NCBI RefSeq assembly: GCF_918698095.1
Contig: NZ_CAKKLY010000021.1
Span: forward strand, 1-64,000
Source of the DNA: Arthrobacter sp. Bi83
GTDB lineage: Bacteria > Actinomycetota > Actinomycetes > Actinomycetales > Micrococcaceae
DNA: 64,000 bases
Direction: 5' to 3'
Positions 1 to 7,347 of the stretch are shown here, piece by piece. A model generated the notes under the pieces. It saw only the letters and a program-made list of their open reading frames with translations, was not told the origin of the DNA and searched no databases. A program made the translations under genes and the position numbers. Position 1 is the stretch's first letter; the number at the start of each line of letters is the position of its first letter.

Positions 1-2
1 GT

Positions 3-920
3 TTCGGGGGTGGGTGGGCGATGGTTATCGGCCGTGCCGTCATCGTCGACCTCGCCCACGGTTCGCAGCTGGTCCGGGTACTCAACCTCGTCATGGGCAT
101 TGGCGGCGTGGCCCCGATCATCAGCCCCCTGCTCGGGGCGGTCATCCTGCAGCTGACCGGCTGGCGGATGACGTTCTGGGTACTCGCCGCTCTGGGCATC
201 CTCATGATGCTGTGCGCCCTGTTCGTGGTTCCCGAGTCGCTGCCGCCCGCCAAACGGCACGCGGGCGGGCTGCGTGAATTCGGGCACGCCGCACGCACCG
301 TGCTGTCAAACCGCCGGTTCGTTGGCTACGTCGTGGTGGCATCCTCTGCGTTCATCGCACTCTTCGCTTACGTCGCCACGTCCGCGTTCATCCTGCAAAA
401 CATGAACGGTCTGTCACCGGTGGCGTACTCAATCGTCTTCGCCGCCAACGCAGGCGGCATGACCATCGCCGCCCTCGTCTCGGCGCGAATGGCCGGCCGC
501 GTGCCCACCCGCCGGGTCATCCTCACCGGACAGGTCATCGCCCTGGTCGCCGGTGTGGCCATGCTGGCCGGAGCCCTGTGGTGGGCCACTCCCCTCTTGG
601 TGGCCATGGGCAGCTTCTTCGCCCTCATGGTCGCGCAGGGTCTCATCAACACCAACGGGGGCGCCCTCGCTTCCGCGGAAGTACCCGAGCACCCGGGTAC
701 CAGTTCAGCAGTTCTCGGCCTCGTGCAATGGACCACTGCCGGCATCGTCGCACCGATCGCCGGCCTCGGCGGTTCCAGCACCGCCGTCCCCATGGCGGTG
801 CTCATGATCGCCGGTGCACTGCTCTCCCTGTTCGGACTCCTCATCCTGGCCCGTCCGAGCGCCTCACAACCGGGGACATCTCCCCGGCACCCACAATCTG
901 AAGGAGCCACCCTCTCATGA
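3..920 (+). CDS. MFS drug exporter, Bcr/CflA family (5' end outside window)
   Basis: This is an integral-membrane proton-coupled exporter of small toxic molecules, by family. The frame is open to the left edge. The residues before the first ATG (FGGGWA, then MVIGRAVIVDL) fit the conserved GGG...MVI.RA..RDL segment of Bcr/CflA proteins, so the ATG at 21 is internal and roughly the first 100 residues lie outside the window. About eight hydrophobic helices are visible, with the loop RMTFWVLAALG following TM4. The C-terminus is short and polar. The stop overlaps the next start (ATGA at 917), so the downstream SDR is probably co-transcribed and translationally coupled. The substrate cannot be told from sequence. 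Confidence 0.88.
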   Translation, partial: FGGGWAMVIGRAVIVDLAHGSQLVRVLNLVMGIGGVAPIISPLLGAVILQLTGWRMTFWVLAALGILMMLCALFVVPESLPPAKRHAGGLREFGHAARTVLSNRRFVGYVVVASSAFIALFAYVATSAFILQNMNGLSPVAYSIVFAANAGGMTIAALVSARMAGRVPTRRVILTGQVIALVAGVAMLAGALWWATPLLVAMGSFFALMVAQGLINTNGGALASAEVPEHPGTSSAVLGLVQWTTAGIVAPIAGLGGSSTAVPMAVLMIAGALLSLFGLLILARPSASQPGTSPRHPQSEGATLS

Positions 921-1579
921 CGACCATCGCAATCATCGGCGCCGGCACTGGCCTGGGCCTCGCAGTCGCCCGTCGCTTCGGACGCGAAGGTCACGCGGTC
1001 GCCCTTATCGCCCGCAACCGCACCCGCCTGGACGAGCTCACCGCGGCGCTGAGCAACGAGGGAATCACTGCCCAGGGTTTCACCGCGGACGTCCGGGACA
1101 CCGTTTCCCTGGAAACCGCCCTCGAACAGGCAGCCACGAGCCTCGGGCCGATTGAAGTGCTGCAGTACAGCCCCGTCCCCGCGAAGGACTTCATGCGCCC
1201 GGTCCTCGAAACCGCTGCAGCAGACCTCGTGGGCCCGGTGGAATTCTCCATTTACGGCCCCGTGACCGCCGCAAATCAGGTCATTCCCGGCATGCGGGCA
1301 CTGGGCCGTGGCACGGTTCTTTTCGTTAACGGAGCCAGCGCGGTCAGGCCCAGTGGGACTGTTACGGGCACCTCCATCGCCTTCGCCGGCGAGAGCGCCT
1401 ACGCCCAGCTGCTCCACGACGCCCTCGCCCCGGAGGGAATCCACGTCGGCCAGCTGATCATCCCGCTCGGCATCGGCGGCGGCGACCCAGCACACGAACC
1501 CGCGGCCCTCGCCGATACCCTCTGGCACATCCACACCGACCGCACGGACTTCCGCACCTTCGTAGCACCCCTCGACTGA
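917..1579 (+). CDS. Short-chain dehydrogenase/reductase-like protein
   Basis: A Rossmann-fold protein of 220 residues with the glycine motif GAGTGLG at residues 8-14, followed by ARN at the end of beta-2, which suggests NADP preference. It is close to the usual SDR length. The usual catalytic YxxxK is not evident: the expected place reads YAQLL, with no Lys four residues after Tyr, although a Ser-containing strand (VNGASA) is present. It may therefore be a non-classical SDR or a catalytically altered paralogue. The start overlaps the stop of the Bcr/CflA exporter by four bases, so the pair is translationally coupled. A joint role in detoxifying one compound is inference only. Confidence 0.82.
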   Translation: MTTIAIIGAGTGLGLAVARRFGREGHAVALIARNRTRLDELTAALSNEGITAQGFTADVRDTVSLETALEQAATSLGPIEVLQYSPVPAKDFMRPVLETAAADLVGPVEFSIYGPVTAANQVIPGMRALGRGTVLFVNGASAVRPSGTVTGTSIAFAGESAYAQLLHDALAPEGIHVGQLIIPLGIGGGDPAHEPAALADTLWHIHTDRTDFRTFVAPLD

Positions 1580-1680
1580 GCACGCGTGGTTCTTGGCGTC
1601 CTTGGCCTGTGGGTAGTGCTAGCGTGACAGCACGCAGTACCCGTCCTGACATGCGGTAACCGTCCTGCAAGGAGCAACCT

Positions 1681-2154
1681 GTGTTCATGATTGCCGGCCT
1701 TCCGGCCCACATTCTTCTTGTCCACGCCGTGGTGGTCTTCGGGCCGCTCGCCGGGCTCGGCGCCGTGGTCTACGGCCTTGCCGCCCGGACCCGCAACTAT
1801 CTGGCGTGGCCGCTCGGAGTCCTGACCCTCATGCTCGCTCCCCTGGCCCTGATCACCGCCCAGGCCGGGGAACAGCTGCAGGCGATCCGGGGCGCCACCG
1901 ACGCGATCCAGGCGCACGCCCGGCAGGGTGACATCTTCAAATACACCTCGGTGGTTTTCCTGGTGGTGGTGGCGCTGATGCTCGCAGCCACGTACGCGCC
2001 GCTGGCCCGACGGGTTCCCGCGCTGGCAGGCCTTCAGGAATCCCGTCCCGTCAGGATTGCCCTCCTGGCCGTAGGCGTGCTGGCTGGGCTGTTCCTCATC
2101 TACCAGAGCATCATCACCGGGCACTCCGGCTCGTCCTCGGTCTGGGGCGGGTAA
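1681..2154 (+). CDS. DUF2231-type integral membrane protein
   Basis: A protein of 157 residues with about four transmembrane segments (near residues 5-30, 38-60, 85-108 and 127-145) and an early His pair in the first helix region (GLPAHILLVHAVV), which is typical of DUF2231 membrane proteins. These are thought to be electron-transfer or redox-linked, but their function is not established. The start is a GTG at 1681 after AAGGAGCAACCT, a good ribosome binding site; the ATG two codons later is the alternative. It stands alone, about 100 bp after the SDR and 90 bp before the next gene. Confidence 0.75.
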   Translation: MFMIAGLPAHILLVHAVVVFGPLAGLGAVVYGLAARTRNYLAWPLGVLTLMLAPLALITAQAGEQLQAIRGATDAIQAHARQGDIFKYTSVVFLVVVALMLAATYAPLARRVPALAGLQESRPVRIALLAVGVLAGLFLIYQSIITGHSGSSSVWGG

Positions 2155-2259
2155 GGCTCTTCATTAGCGTGGCCGTCTGCCTCTTGCCAGCTGTGGGGCT
2201 GGCGGGGTGGGGGCAGTGAAACTAGGCTCGGTTGCAGGGGCCTTATGAAGGGACCGAAC

Positions 2260-2685
2260 ATGAGAACAATGAGTCATATCCCTCTGCGCGTGACCACCGG
2301 GGCGTTCATCCTGAATGCCGGCTACGGCAAGCGGAACCTGGATAAGGACAGCGCAGCCGGGCTTCAGGCTATGGCGGCGAGGGTCATTCCGCCTGTCAGC
2401 CGGATCAAGCCCGAAACGTTCGGCAAGCTGCTCAGCTATTCGGAAATGACACTGGGCGCGGCACTGCTGGCACCTTTCCTTCCCAGCCGCCTGGTCGGAG
2501 TGGGTCTCGGGATCTTCTCCGGGTCCATGCTGGCCATGTATCGGAAGACCCCCGGCATGACCGAGGCAGACGGCGTCCGCCCCACTCAGAAAGGGACACC
2601 GCTGGCAAAGGACGTCTGGATGTTCGGCATCGCTGTCGCCCTCGTGCTGGACCGTAAGCGCAGGCCCGGAGGCGCACCCAAGTGA
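2260..2685 (+). CDS. Small conserved membrane protein (DoxX-like size), function unknown
   Basis: A protein of 141 residues with a basic, glycine-containing N-terminus (AGYGKRNLDKDS). It has two hydrophobic stretches around residues 75-105 (LGAALLAPFLPSRLVGVGLG) and 120-135, and ends in a basic tail. The length and the RKTPGM-type loop recall DoxX-like actinobacterial membrane proteins, but the match is weak. I chose the ATG at 2260 over the one at 2245 because GAAGGGA sits six bases upstream of 2260 and the earlier ATG has no comparable site. The gene stands alone, and the next gene converges on it. Confidence 0.6.
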   Translation: MRTMSHIPLRVTTGAFILNAGYGKRNLDKDSAAGLQAMAARVIPPVSRIKPETFGKLLSYSEMTLGAALLAPFLPSRLVGVGLGIFSGSMLAMYRKTPGMTEADGVRPTQKGTPLAKDVWMFGIAVALVLDRKRRPGGAPK

Positions 2686-2742
2686 GTGGATGCGGGGCTG
2701 TCTCGCGACAGTATCGCGTCGGCTGAGCGTTACGAGCCTGGT

Positions 2743-3219
2743 TTAGTCGTCGCTGCCGTGGCCGCCGCTGCCTCCGCCGCGGAGACCGCCCTTGTCGTCA
2801 CCTGGCGGGATGACGATCTGGCCACCGCCCGACGGCGGTTGGGTGGCGATGGTTCCGCCACTGCCCGCACCCGGTTGCGCCGTGACGGGACCGCCCTGGT
2901 TGCTCCCCGGAGCAGGAGCGGGGGAAGGCTTCTTGGACGGCGCCGTTTTGCTGTCGTCCACCTTCTTGCCGCTGCCCGGTTTGCTGCCCGCTTTGCTCGT
3001 CGCCTGCGGTGTTGCCTTGGGGCTGGCCACCGTGCTGGTCGGCGCCCGGCCCGGAGCGGGGCTCGCCGTGACCGAAGTGTCCGGCAGCAGGACGTTGCCG
3101 GCGTTGCCGAGGGTCGACGTCTGCGAGCTGTTGAGCGTGTAGGTGTTCGCGGCCAGGGCGGCGGAGCCGGTGACGAGGATGCCGGTAATTGAAAGTGCGA
3201 GTGCTGCCCTGCTCTTCAT
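2743..3219 (-). CDS. Secreted low-complexity protein with DDKGG tail (paralogue A)
   Basis: A protein of 158 residues. The N-terminus is a clear Sec signal peptide (MKSRAALALSITGILVTGSAALAAN, cleavage near residue 24). A conserved start of the mature region follows (LNSSQTSTLGNAGNVLLPD), then a long Ser/Pro/Lys/Gly-rich stretch, and a C-terminus with GDDKGG and GGHGSDD. No enzymatic domain is visible; the acidic, glycine-rich tail could bind cations or cell-wall polymers. It is a paralogue of the next gene upstream (3396-3971), sharing the signal peptide, the first 20 mature residues, the C-terminal motif and the promoter region. Function unknown. Confidence 0.72.
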   Translation of the reverse strand: MKSRAALALSITGILVTGSAALAANTYTLNSSQTSTLGNAGNVLLPDTSVTASPAPGRAPTSTVASPKATPQATSKAGSKPGSGKKVDDSKTAPSKKPSPAPAPGSNQGGPVTAQPGAGSGGTIATQPPSGGGQIVIPPGDDKGGLRGGGSGGHGSDD

Positions 3220-3240
3220 GATCCAACTGTAGGACGGCTT

Positions 3241-3283
3241 TGGAAAAGATAGGTGCAGGGGAAATCCAAGACTTGTCCAAGAC
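3241..3283 (-). promoter_or_regulatory. Conserved upstream element of DDKGG paralogue A
   Basis: This block is nearly identical to 3994-4034, the same position upstream of paralogue B. Shared words include GATAGGTGCAGG and AAATCCAAGA, and a spaced repeat of CCAAGA. On the coding strand this reads as two TCTTGGA-like repeats about 11 bp apart followed by CCTGCACCTATC. The conservation exceeds that of most of the coding sequence, so it is probably the promoter or operator region. No factor is known. Confidence 0.5.
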
Positions 3284-3395
3284 TGGTTCCGCTTCGATGC
3301 TGCGCAGGACTTTGGCGAACCAAAAGGCGGTCCTCCTTTATTGGGAGGGCCACCCTTTGCGTTCCAGGAAGTTGCTGGATGAGTCGGGTCAGGGT

Positions 3396-3971
3396 TCAGT
3401 CGTCGCTGCCGTGGCCGCCATGGCCGCCGCTGTCATCTCCGGGTTCTGTCGCCTTGCTGGCTCCGCCCTTGTCATCGCCAGCCTGGGCCGCCCGGGACGT
3501 CTGGGCTGACCGCAGTCCGCCGTTGTCATCACCCGGCTCCGGCGTTGTCCTCAGTCCGCCCTTGTCATCGCCCGGTTCTGCCGTGACGGCGGAGCCGCTG
3601 CCGGTGGATGTTTGAGCGGTGGCCAGCCCACCGTTATCGTCTCCGGGTTCAGGCGTGGTCCGGGTCCCGCCGTTGTCATCGCCTGCTTCGGCGGGACGGG
3701 CGGCTTTCTTGGCTGCTGATGCTTTCTTGTCGTCGGCTTTCTTGTCGTCGCTGGCCTTGGTTGCCGCCTTTGGCGCTGCCTTGGCCACGACTTTGGCGGT
3801 GGCAGGAGTGGCGGTTCTGGTGGCCGAATCGTCCGTGATGAGGACGTTCTTGGCGTCGTCGCTGGTACCCGTGTTGGAGCTGCCGAGGGTCTGGGCGTTG
3901 GCGGCGAGAGCGGCGGATCCGGAGAGGAGGATGCCGGTGAGGGTTAGTGCGAGGGCTGCTTTTGTTTTCAT
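3396..3971 (-). CDS. Secreted repeat protein with EPGDD(N/K)GG repeats (paralogue B)
   Basis: A protein of 191 residues. A signal peptide (MKTKAALALTLTGILLSGSAALAAN) and a short conserved mature start (QTLGSSNTGTSDDAKNVLITDD) lead into an Ala/Lys-rich linker (KAAPKAATKASDDKKADDKK). After it come about seven copies of a short motif of the form (E/A)(P/A)GDD(N/K/S)GG separated by TRTTP or LRSAQTS-like spacers, ending in GGHGGHGSDD. Paired Asp plus Gly turns suggest divalent-cation-dependent folding outside the cell, which is inference. It is arranged in tandem with paralogue A, and both have the same upstream sequence. A third, broken copy of the repeat is at 30.5 kb. Confidence 0.75.
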   Translation of the reverse strand: MKTKAALALTLTGILLSGSAALAANAQTLGSSNTGTSDDAKNVLITDDSATRTATPATAKVVAKAAPKAATKASDDKKADDKKASAAKKAARPAEAGDDNGGTRTTPEPGDDNGGLATAQTSTGSGSAVTAEPGDDKGGLRTTPEPGDDNGGLRSAQTSRAAQAGDDKGGASKATEPGDDSGGHGGHGSDD

Positions 3972-3993
3972 GTTTCAACAGTAGGAATCCGAT

Positions 3994-4034
3994 GGAAAGG
4001 ATAGGTGCAGGACAAATCCAAGAGTTAGCCAAGA
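3994..4034 (-). promoter_or_regulatory. Conserved upstream element of DDKGG paralogue B
   Basis: Duplicate of the element at 3241-3283, sharing GGAAA(g/a)GATAGGTGCAGG and AAATCCAAGA. It lies 22 to 63 bp upstream of the start codon at 3971, the same distance as in paralogue A, so promoter and gene were duplicated together. Confidence 0.5.
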
Positions 4035-4180
4035 TTGATGCCGCACTCGTCCCGCCCGCCTGTTCGGTCGGTCCCCTGGCGGTGAATGGGCACCACCGGA
4101 CCGGGCACCATTGACAACCCGCATGGCGGGGTCTATTGCTTGGCATGTCCAACACAAACCAGACTATTCAAGGAGCAGAA

Positions 4181-4477
4181 ATGGACGCCGCGCCTTACGG
4201 AATCGTGCACTTCTTTGCAGGAGGCACCAAGGACCAGTACGAGGCCTCGATTGCCGCTGTCCACCCAGGCGAAGGGCGCCTGCCCGACGGTCAGATCTAT
4301 CATGCTGCAGGCCGTTCTGCGGGTGGTTGGACGATCATGGCCGTCCATGAGTCGAAGGAGAGTTGGGAGAAATTCCGCGACGGCATCCTCCTTCCCCGGA
4401 TGCAGCAGGGCATCGAGGGCGGATTCACGTCGCCGCCGGAAGAGACCGTCGTCGATCTCTACAAGATCCTGCCCTAG
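4181..4477 (+). CDS. Small dimeric alpha/beta-barrel-like protein
   Basis: A protein of 98 residues with a ferredoxin-like pattern of secondary structure: IVHFFAGG strand, then the helix KDQYEASIAAVH, then the strands GQIYHAAGRSAGGWTIMAVHES, helix, and EETVVDLYKIL. This fits the stress-responsive A/B barrel or antibiotic-biosynthesis-monooxygenase fold. No catalytic residue can be assigned. The ATG at 4181 follows AAGGAGCAGAA and is preferred to the upstream in-frame ATG at 4136. It is followed 77 bp later by a VOC protein on the same strand. Confidence 0.65.
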   Translation: MDAAPYGIVHFFAGGTKDQYEASIAAVHPGEGRLPDGQIYHAAGRSAGGWTIMAVHESKESWEKFRDGILLPRMQQGIEGGFTSPPEETVVDLYKILP

Positions 4478-4554
4478 CGATTCGGGGGACGCTGCCGAGG
4501 GTGCCGGAGGGCGGCCACCCAAGCGCTTGTGTTGAGTACGGAAAGGAGAAGGCG

Positions 4555-4902
4555 ATGTCCGCCATAGTGAACTACTTCGAGATCGGCTCGGGCGACCCGG
4601 ATGCCGCACGGAGCTTTTACGGCTCACTGTTCGACTGGACCTTCGGTGAGCTCTCGCCGGCCGGATACCGGACGGTCGACGGCGACAAGGGCGGTCTGTG
4701 GGACACCACCTCGCTGGGCGGAAACGCCTGGGCGATCTTCTACGTGCAGGTGGACGATGTGAAAGCCGCGATCGCCCAAGCCGAGTCGCTCGGTGCGAGC
4801 GTCGCCGTCCCGTTCGTTGACAACGGCGCCATCGAGTTCGCGCACCTCCTTGACCCGCAGGGCAACCGCTTTGGCGTGTGGCGGCCCAAACAGCCGGGCT
4901 AA
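4555..4902 (+). CDS. VOC family (glyoxalase/bleomycin-resistance fold) protein
   Basis: A protein of 115 residues, one VOC domain with two beta-alpha-beta-beta-beta modules. The first starts VNYFEIGSGDPDAARSFYGSLFDWTF, and the second ends with DPQGNRFGVWRP, the usual C-terminal metal/substrate strand. The start is supported by AAAGGAGAAGGCG just before the ATG. VOC proteins catalyse isomerisation, dioxygenation or drug binding, and the substrate here is unknown. It is one of four VOC proteins in this window and is likely in an operon with the preceding small barrel protein. Confidence 0.8.
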   Translation: MSAIVNYFEIGSGDPDAARSFYGSLFDWTFGELSPAGYRTVDGDKGGLWDTTSLGGNAWAIFYVQVDDVKAAIAQAESLGASVAVPFVDNGAIEFAHLLDPQGNRFGVWRPKQPG

Positions 4903-5030
4903 GCCGACGGCGGCGCCGGCCCCGCGGTCAAGTCTCGGGACCGGCGTCCGCAACCCCTCGCCGTCGTCCTCTAGCAGAACCGGTGCGCAAAGCCCGCCCC
5001 CCACGGTTACCGGCGGGTAGAATTGATGTT

Positions 5031-5783
5031 ATGCCGGTCACACTCAATGTTGCCTGGGATGGACGTTTGGAGCCCTATAAGGGCAGGGACACGACGCGCT
5101 ACGTGGCTACCGCGGCCGCCGTCGCTACGAGGTGTGCCGAGTGCCGACGGCCGCTGCGGGCCGGTGAGCCTCTCTCGCTGATAGTGGATATCACCGAAAG
5201 CAAGGCCCCAGACGGGACCGAATACCGGACATTCAGCGACTGGGTCTGCCACCGTCACTGCGGAGAACCGGCAGTGACGGTCCATGAGTCCCCCTACAGG
5301 CCGGAAGGGCTGGCGCCTCTGGCAGCTCGGGTGATGCTCACGCACGGGACGGATTCGGGAGCTTCACGAATCGTTCCGGTGCTGGCATACACCGTGGTCC
5401 CCGTGGTGAGCTTCCGGGAAAACGGCGGCGAGCTGACCTCCGCGTTGGTCGCGATTCTGCTTTCCCACGGCTTCCAGCTGGCGATGAGCGGTGACTACTC
5501 AGACATTCTGGACCAGGCCCGCCAAACCGGGCAGGCCTGCAGCTTCAGTGTGTCGCGCGGGGGCCTGATCGCCCTGGATGTCGGCGGCGAAACAATGTAC
5601 CGCGAGCAGCTTGACCCAGAGAGCCCGGATGATGCCGGGTGGCTTCAGGCGGCAGGGAACGGCAGCGTCCTGGTCATCGGCGGGGACAACCTTCTCATCA
5701 GCGATTCCTCTGTGGACATCGTCGCAGCAGCGCGGTTGGGCACGTTGGTGATTGGGAACGTAAGCGTCCGGTCTGCGAGCTGA
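5031..5783 (+). CDS. Hypothetical protein with an N-terminal Cys-rich zinc-knuckle-like motif
   Basis: A 250-residue soluble protein of unknown function. Residues 34-80 contain CAEC...(about 40)...CHRHC, a spacing that suggests a structural zinc site. The C-terminal half alternates short strands and helices (ALVAILLSHGFQLAMSGDYSDILDQARQTG) and ends with a repeated VLVIGGDNLLISDSSVDI / GTLVIGNVSV hydrophobic pattern. The start at 5031 is the first ATG close to the conserved-looking body. The longer frame from 4878 overlaps the VOC gene and is rejected. No family is recognised. It stands alone. Confidence 0.55.
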   Translation: MPVTLNVAWDGRLEPYKGRDTTRYVATAAAVATRCAECRRPLRAGEPLSLIVDITESKAPDGTEYRTFSDWVCHRHCGEPAVTVHESPYRPEGLAPLAARVMLTHGTDSGASRIVPVLAYTVVPVVSFRENGGELTSALVAILLSHGFQLAMSGDYSDILDQARQTGQACSFSVSRGGLIALDVGGETMYREQLDPESPDDAGWLQAAGNGSVLVIGGDNLLISDSSVDIVAAARLGTLVIGNVSVRSAS

Positions 5784-5992
5784 CACGGGGGCGCGCCGGT
5801 ACCCGCGGTGCGGGGTCCCCGCGTGCCCGGGGCGGTTACGGCCGCCCGGCCGGTGGGTACTGGGACCGGCGACGGGCTGGGCGTCCATCCGGCATTGGGG
5901 GAATCCAGTGGACCGACCGCCGCCGGCCTGTGTCTCAGCGTACGCCCCTGCGAGGCGGCCGGTGCCGCCGCCCGGCGTCGTTCCTCCCGGCG

Positions 5993-6274
5993 TCACTCCA
6001 ATGACCGGCTCTCCCGCGCCTGCCAATCACGGAGGTGGGCCAGCAGCGCCTGTTCGGGGCGTCCGGGGTTGTCGTCCAGATGCTGGTGCAGGCCTTGCCG
6101 CACCTGCGGCTCGGTGTCCGGTCCGTTGATGACGTCAATGATGATGCTCAGGACCTGGCGCCGCAGCACGGGGGCTGGCCAGACGGGACGAGGCCCGCCG
6201 GGTACCGGCGGAGTGCGCGGCCCCCGTTCTTCCCTGTAGTCCTCGGCCGCCGGATACGGCTCCACGGCAGTCAC
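5993..6274 (-). CDS. Small protein with the same ~50-residue domain as the EAL protein at 31 kb
   Basis: A protein of 93 residues. The segment LRRQVLSIIIDVINGPD, continuing through GLHQHLDDNPGRPEQALLAHLRDW, aligns by eye with the N-terminus of the EAL-domain protein at 30716-31858 (LQRQVAEVIRHVLEDPD through LRERLAAYPGHPERALLEHLI). Shared features are the RQV helix, an EDPD/NGPD turn, and the L...L..(N/Y)PG.PE.ALL.HL helix. The function of this mini-domain is unknown, and a protein-protein adaptor is one guess. The N-terminus is Pro-rich. It stands alone, with no obvious ribosome binding site. Confidence 0.55.
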   Translation of the reverse strand: MTAVEPYPAAEDYREERGPRTPPVPGGPRPVWPAPVLRRQVLSIIIDVINGPDTEPQVRQGLHQHLDDNPGRPEQALLAHLRDWQARESRSLE

Positions 6275-6444
6275 CGGATGCCTCGACCCGGCGCCGAATG
6301 CCTCCCGGGGCCCGTGCAGATCCCCGGCGACGTTGCCGGCATTTCCCGCTTCACCATAGTGACCACGCTCCTTGTCTCATGCCCGCATCCTGTCCCGGCA
6401 CCATGGTGAACACCCGGTGCCTGCAGGGGTTGTCAGGGGTGGTG

Positions 6445-6464
6445 AGGCCCCCGATGGGGGGCCT
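6445..6464. terminator. GC-rich hairpin, possible terminator
   Basis: AGGCCCCC pairs with GGGGGCCT around a 4-base loop and is followed by TTGTT on the + strand. Compact and terminator-like, but no gene ends directly in front of it on either strand. Confidence 0.35.
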
Positions 6465-6602
6465 TGTTCCTGTAACCGACCGTGGAGGGGGTGGCATGTG
6501 GGGAGGGGGTCTGAGATTTCATAGGGTCCCGCAGGCTTTCCTGAAGGTCGGGCCGCCACGATCTGGGTATCTGGTCGTTAGGTGTCCTCCAACCGATCAG
6601 TC

Positions 6603-6650
6603 CGCCGGACCCGGCAATGCACTCCCCCCTCGTCAATGCCGGGTCCGGCG
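6603..6650. terminator. Long perfect inverted repeat downstream of the His/Asp-rich gene
   Basis: The arms CGCCGGACCCGGCA (6603-6616) and its exact complement (6637-6650) are 14 bp and flank a 20-base pyrimidine-rich loop. It lies 75 bp beyond the stop of the minus-strand gene 6725-7105, so a factor-independent terminator for that gene is the simplest reading. The long loop leaves room for another role. Confidence 0.45.
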
Positions 6651-6724
6651 ACCTCCTGCACCGGGCAGGAAGGTCCCTTTGCCGCCGTCGTCCTGCGCCC
6701 TGGGGTTTCAGGTGACATCGATGG

Positions 6725-7105
6725 TCAGGTTGTGCCGTCGGGTTCCTGGCTTTGTTCGGCGTCTTGACCTTCGCTGAGTGCCTGGTTGGCGATCAGGTCC
6801 ACGCGGTCGGCTGCGGTGAGACGGTCGTCGTTCTGGATGGCGGCTACGTCCCGGCTATCGACGGCCCCGGCGGCTTCCTGTCCGGCGTCGCCGTCGTGTC
6901 GGGCGTCGTTGGCGTGATCGTGGTCGCCGTCGTCGTCGTGGTGCGGATCATCCTTGTGGCGGGCTTCCTGGAGATGGTGTTCCAGCTTCTCTTCTGCGTC
7001 GCGGCGGCGTTGGCCCACGGTACGCATTTGCTGCGTCGTCGGTGCGGCATGGGCGTGCTGGTGCGGGCCATGGTCCGCCGAAGTGCCGCTTAATTTCTCG
7101 CTCAT
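6725..7105 (-). CDS. Small His/Asp-rich hydrophilic protein
   Basis: A 126-residue protein that is soluble, charged and low in complexity. It has a basic helix (TVGQRRRDAEEKLEHHLQEARHKDD), a His/Asp run (DPHHDDDGDHDHANDARHDGD) and a more ordered C-terminus (DDRLTAADRVDLIANQALSE). The His/Asp tract could bind transition metals, but that is inference. It is divergent from the PadR regulator, and the palindromes at 7275-7317 lie in the shared upstream region, so it may be a PadR target. The ribosome binding site is weak. The codon use is consistent with a real gene, but the low complexity keeps confidence moderate. Confidence 0.5.
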   Translation of the reverse strand: MSEKLSGTSADHGPHQHAHAAPTTQQMRTVGQRRRDAEEKLEHHLQEARHKDDPHHDDDGDHDHANDARHDGDAGQEAAGAVDSRDVAAIQNDDRLTAADRVDLIANQALSEGQDAEQSQEPDGTT

Positions 7106-7274
7106 AGTGGAATCGTCTCACTGGACCTCACCCTTCGGAAGGTCCGCCAACGCGCAGCCGCAAGGGGCAGCGGGGCCGCCTAACGCCACGGCCGGCCGGT
7201 CCTCGGCCGGCGGCCCGGAGCTGAAGCCGGAACCGGAACAGTGGTATCCAGGAGGCATTCTGATCATTGACGGC

Positions 7275-7304
7275 CGATACTTACCGATATATCGTTAAGT
7301 ATCG
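7275..7304. promoter_or_regulatory. 30-bp near-perfect palindrome, likely PadR operator
   Basis: The left arm CGATACTTA and right arm TAAGTATCG are exact complements around a CGATATATCG palindromic core; only one base pair in 30 is mismatched. It overlaps the probable -10 region of the PadR gene (TTGACG at 7267 as -35), as expected for autorepression. Confidence 0.7.
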
Positions 7305-7317
7305 CCGATTATCGGCG
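7303..7317. promoter_or_regulatory. 15-bp perfect palindrome next to the PadR operator
   Basis: CGCCGAT-T-ATCGGCG is a perfect dyad that abuts the larger palindrome and lies 30 bp before the PadR start codon. It shares the CGAT...ATCG core with its neighbour and is probably a second site for the same protein. Confidence 0.55.
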
Positions 7318-7347
7318 TGTTGATTCGGATTGAAAGGACGTGCTGCC

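Larger units (their letters stand above)
6275..6724. other. 450-bp gene-free interval with two strong hairpins
   Basis: I see no credible gene here on either strand; the open frames lack codon structure and ribosome binding sites. It contains two perfect GC-rich hairpins (6445-6464 and 6603-6650), described separately. Confidence 0.5.

Noticed and set aside
368..1534. 388-residue open frame on the minus strand
   Set aside because: It is the antisense of the Bcr/CflA exporter and SDR genes; low-complexity composition and no recognisable motif. High-GC DNA gives many such frames.
2186..2203. Possible terminator hairpin (GCCAGC...GCTGGC) after the DUF2231 gene
   Set aside because: The 6-bp stem with a 6-base loop and no T-run is too weak to call in GC-rich DNA.
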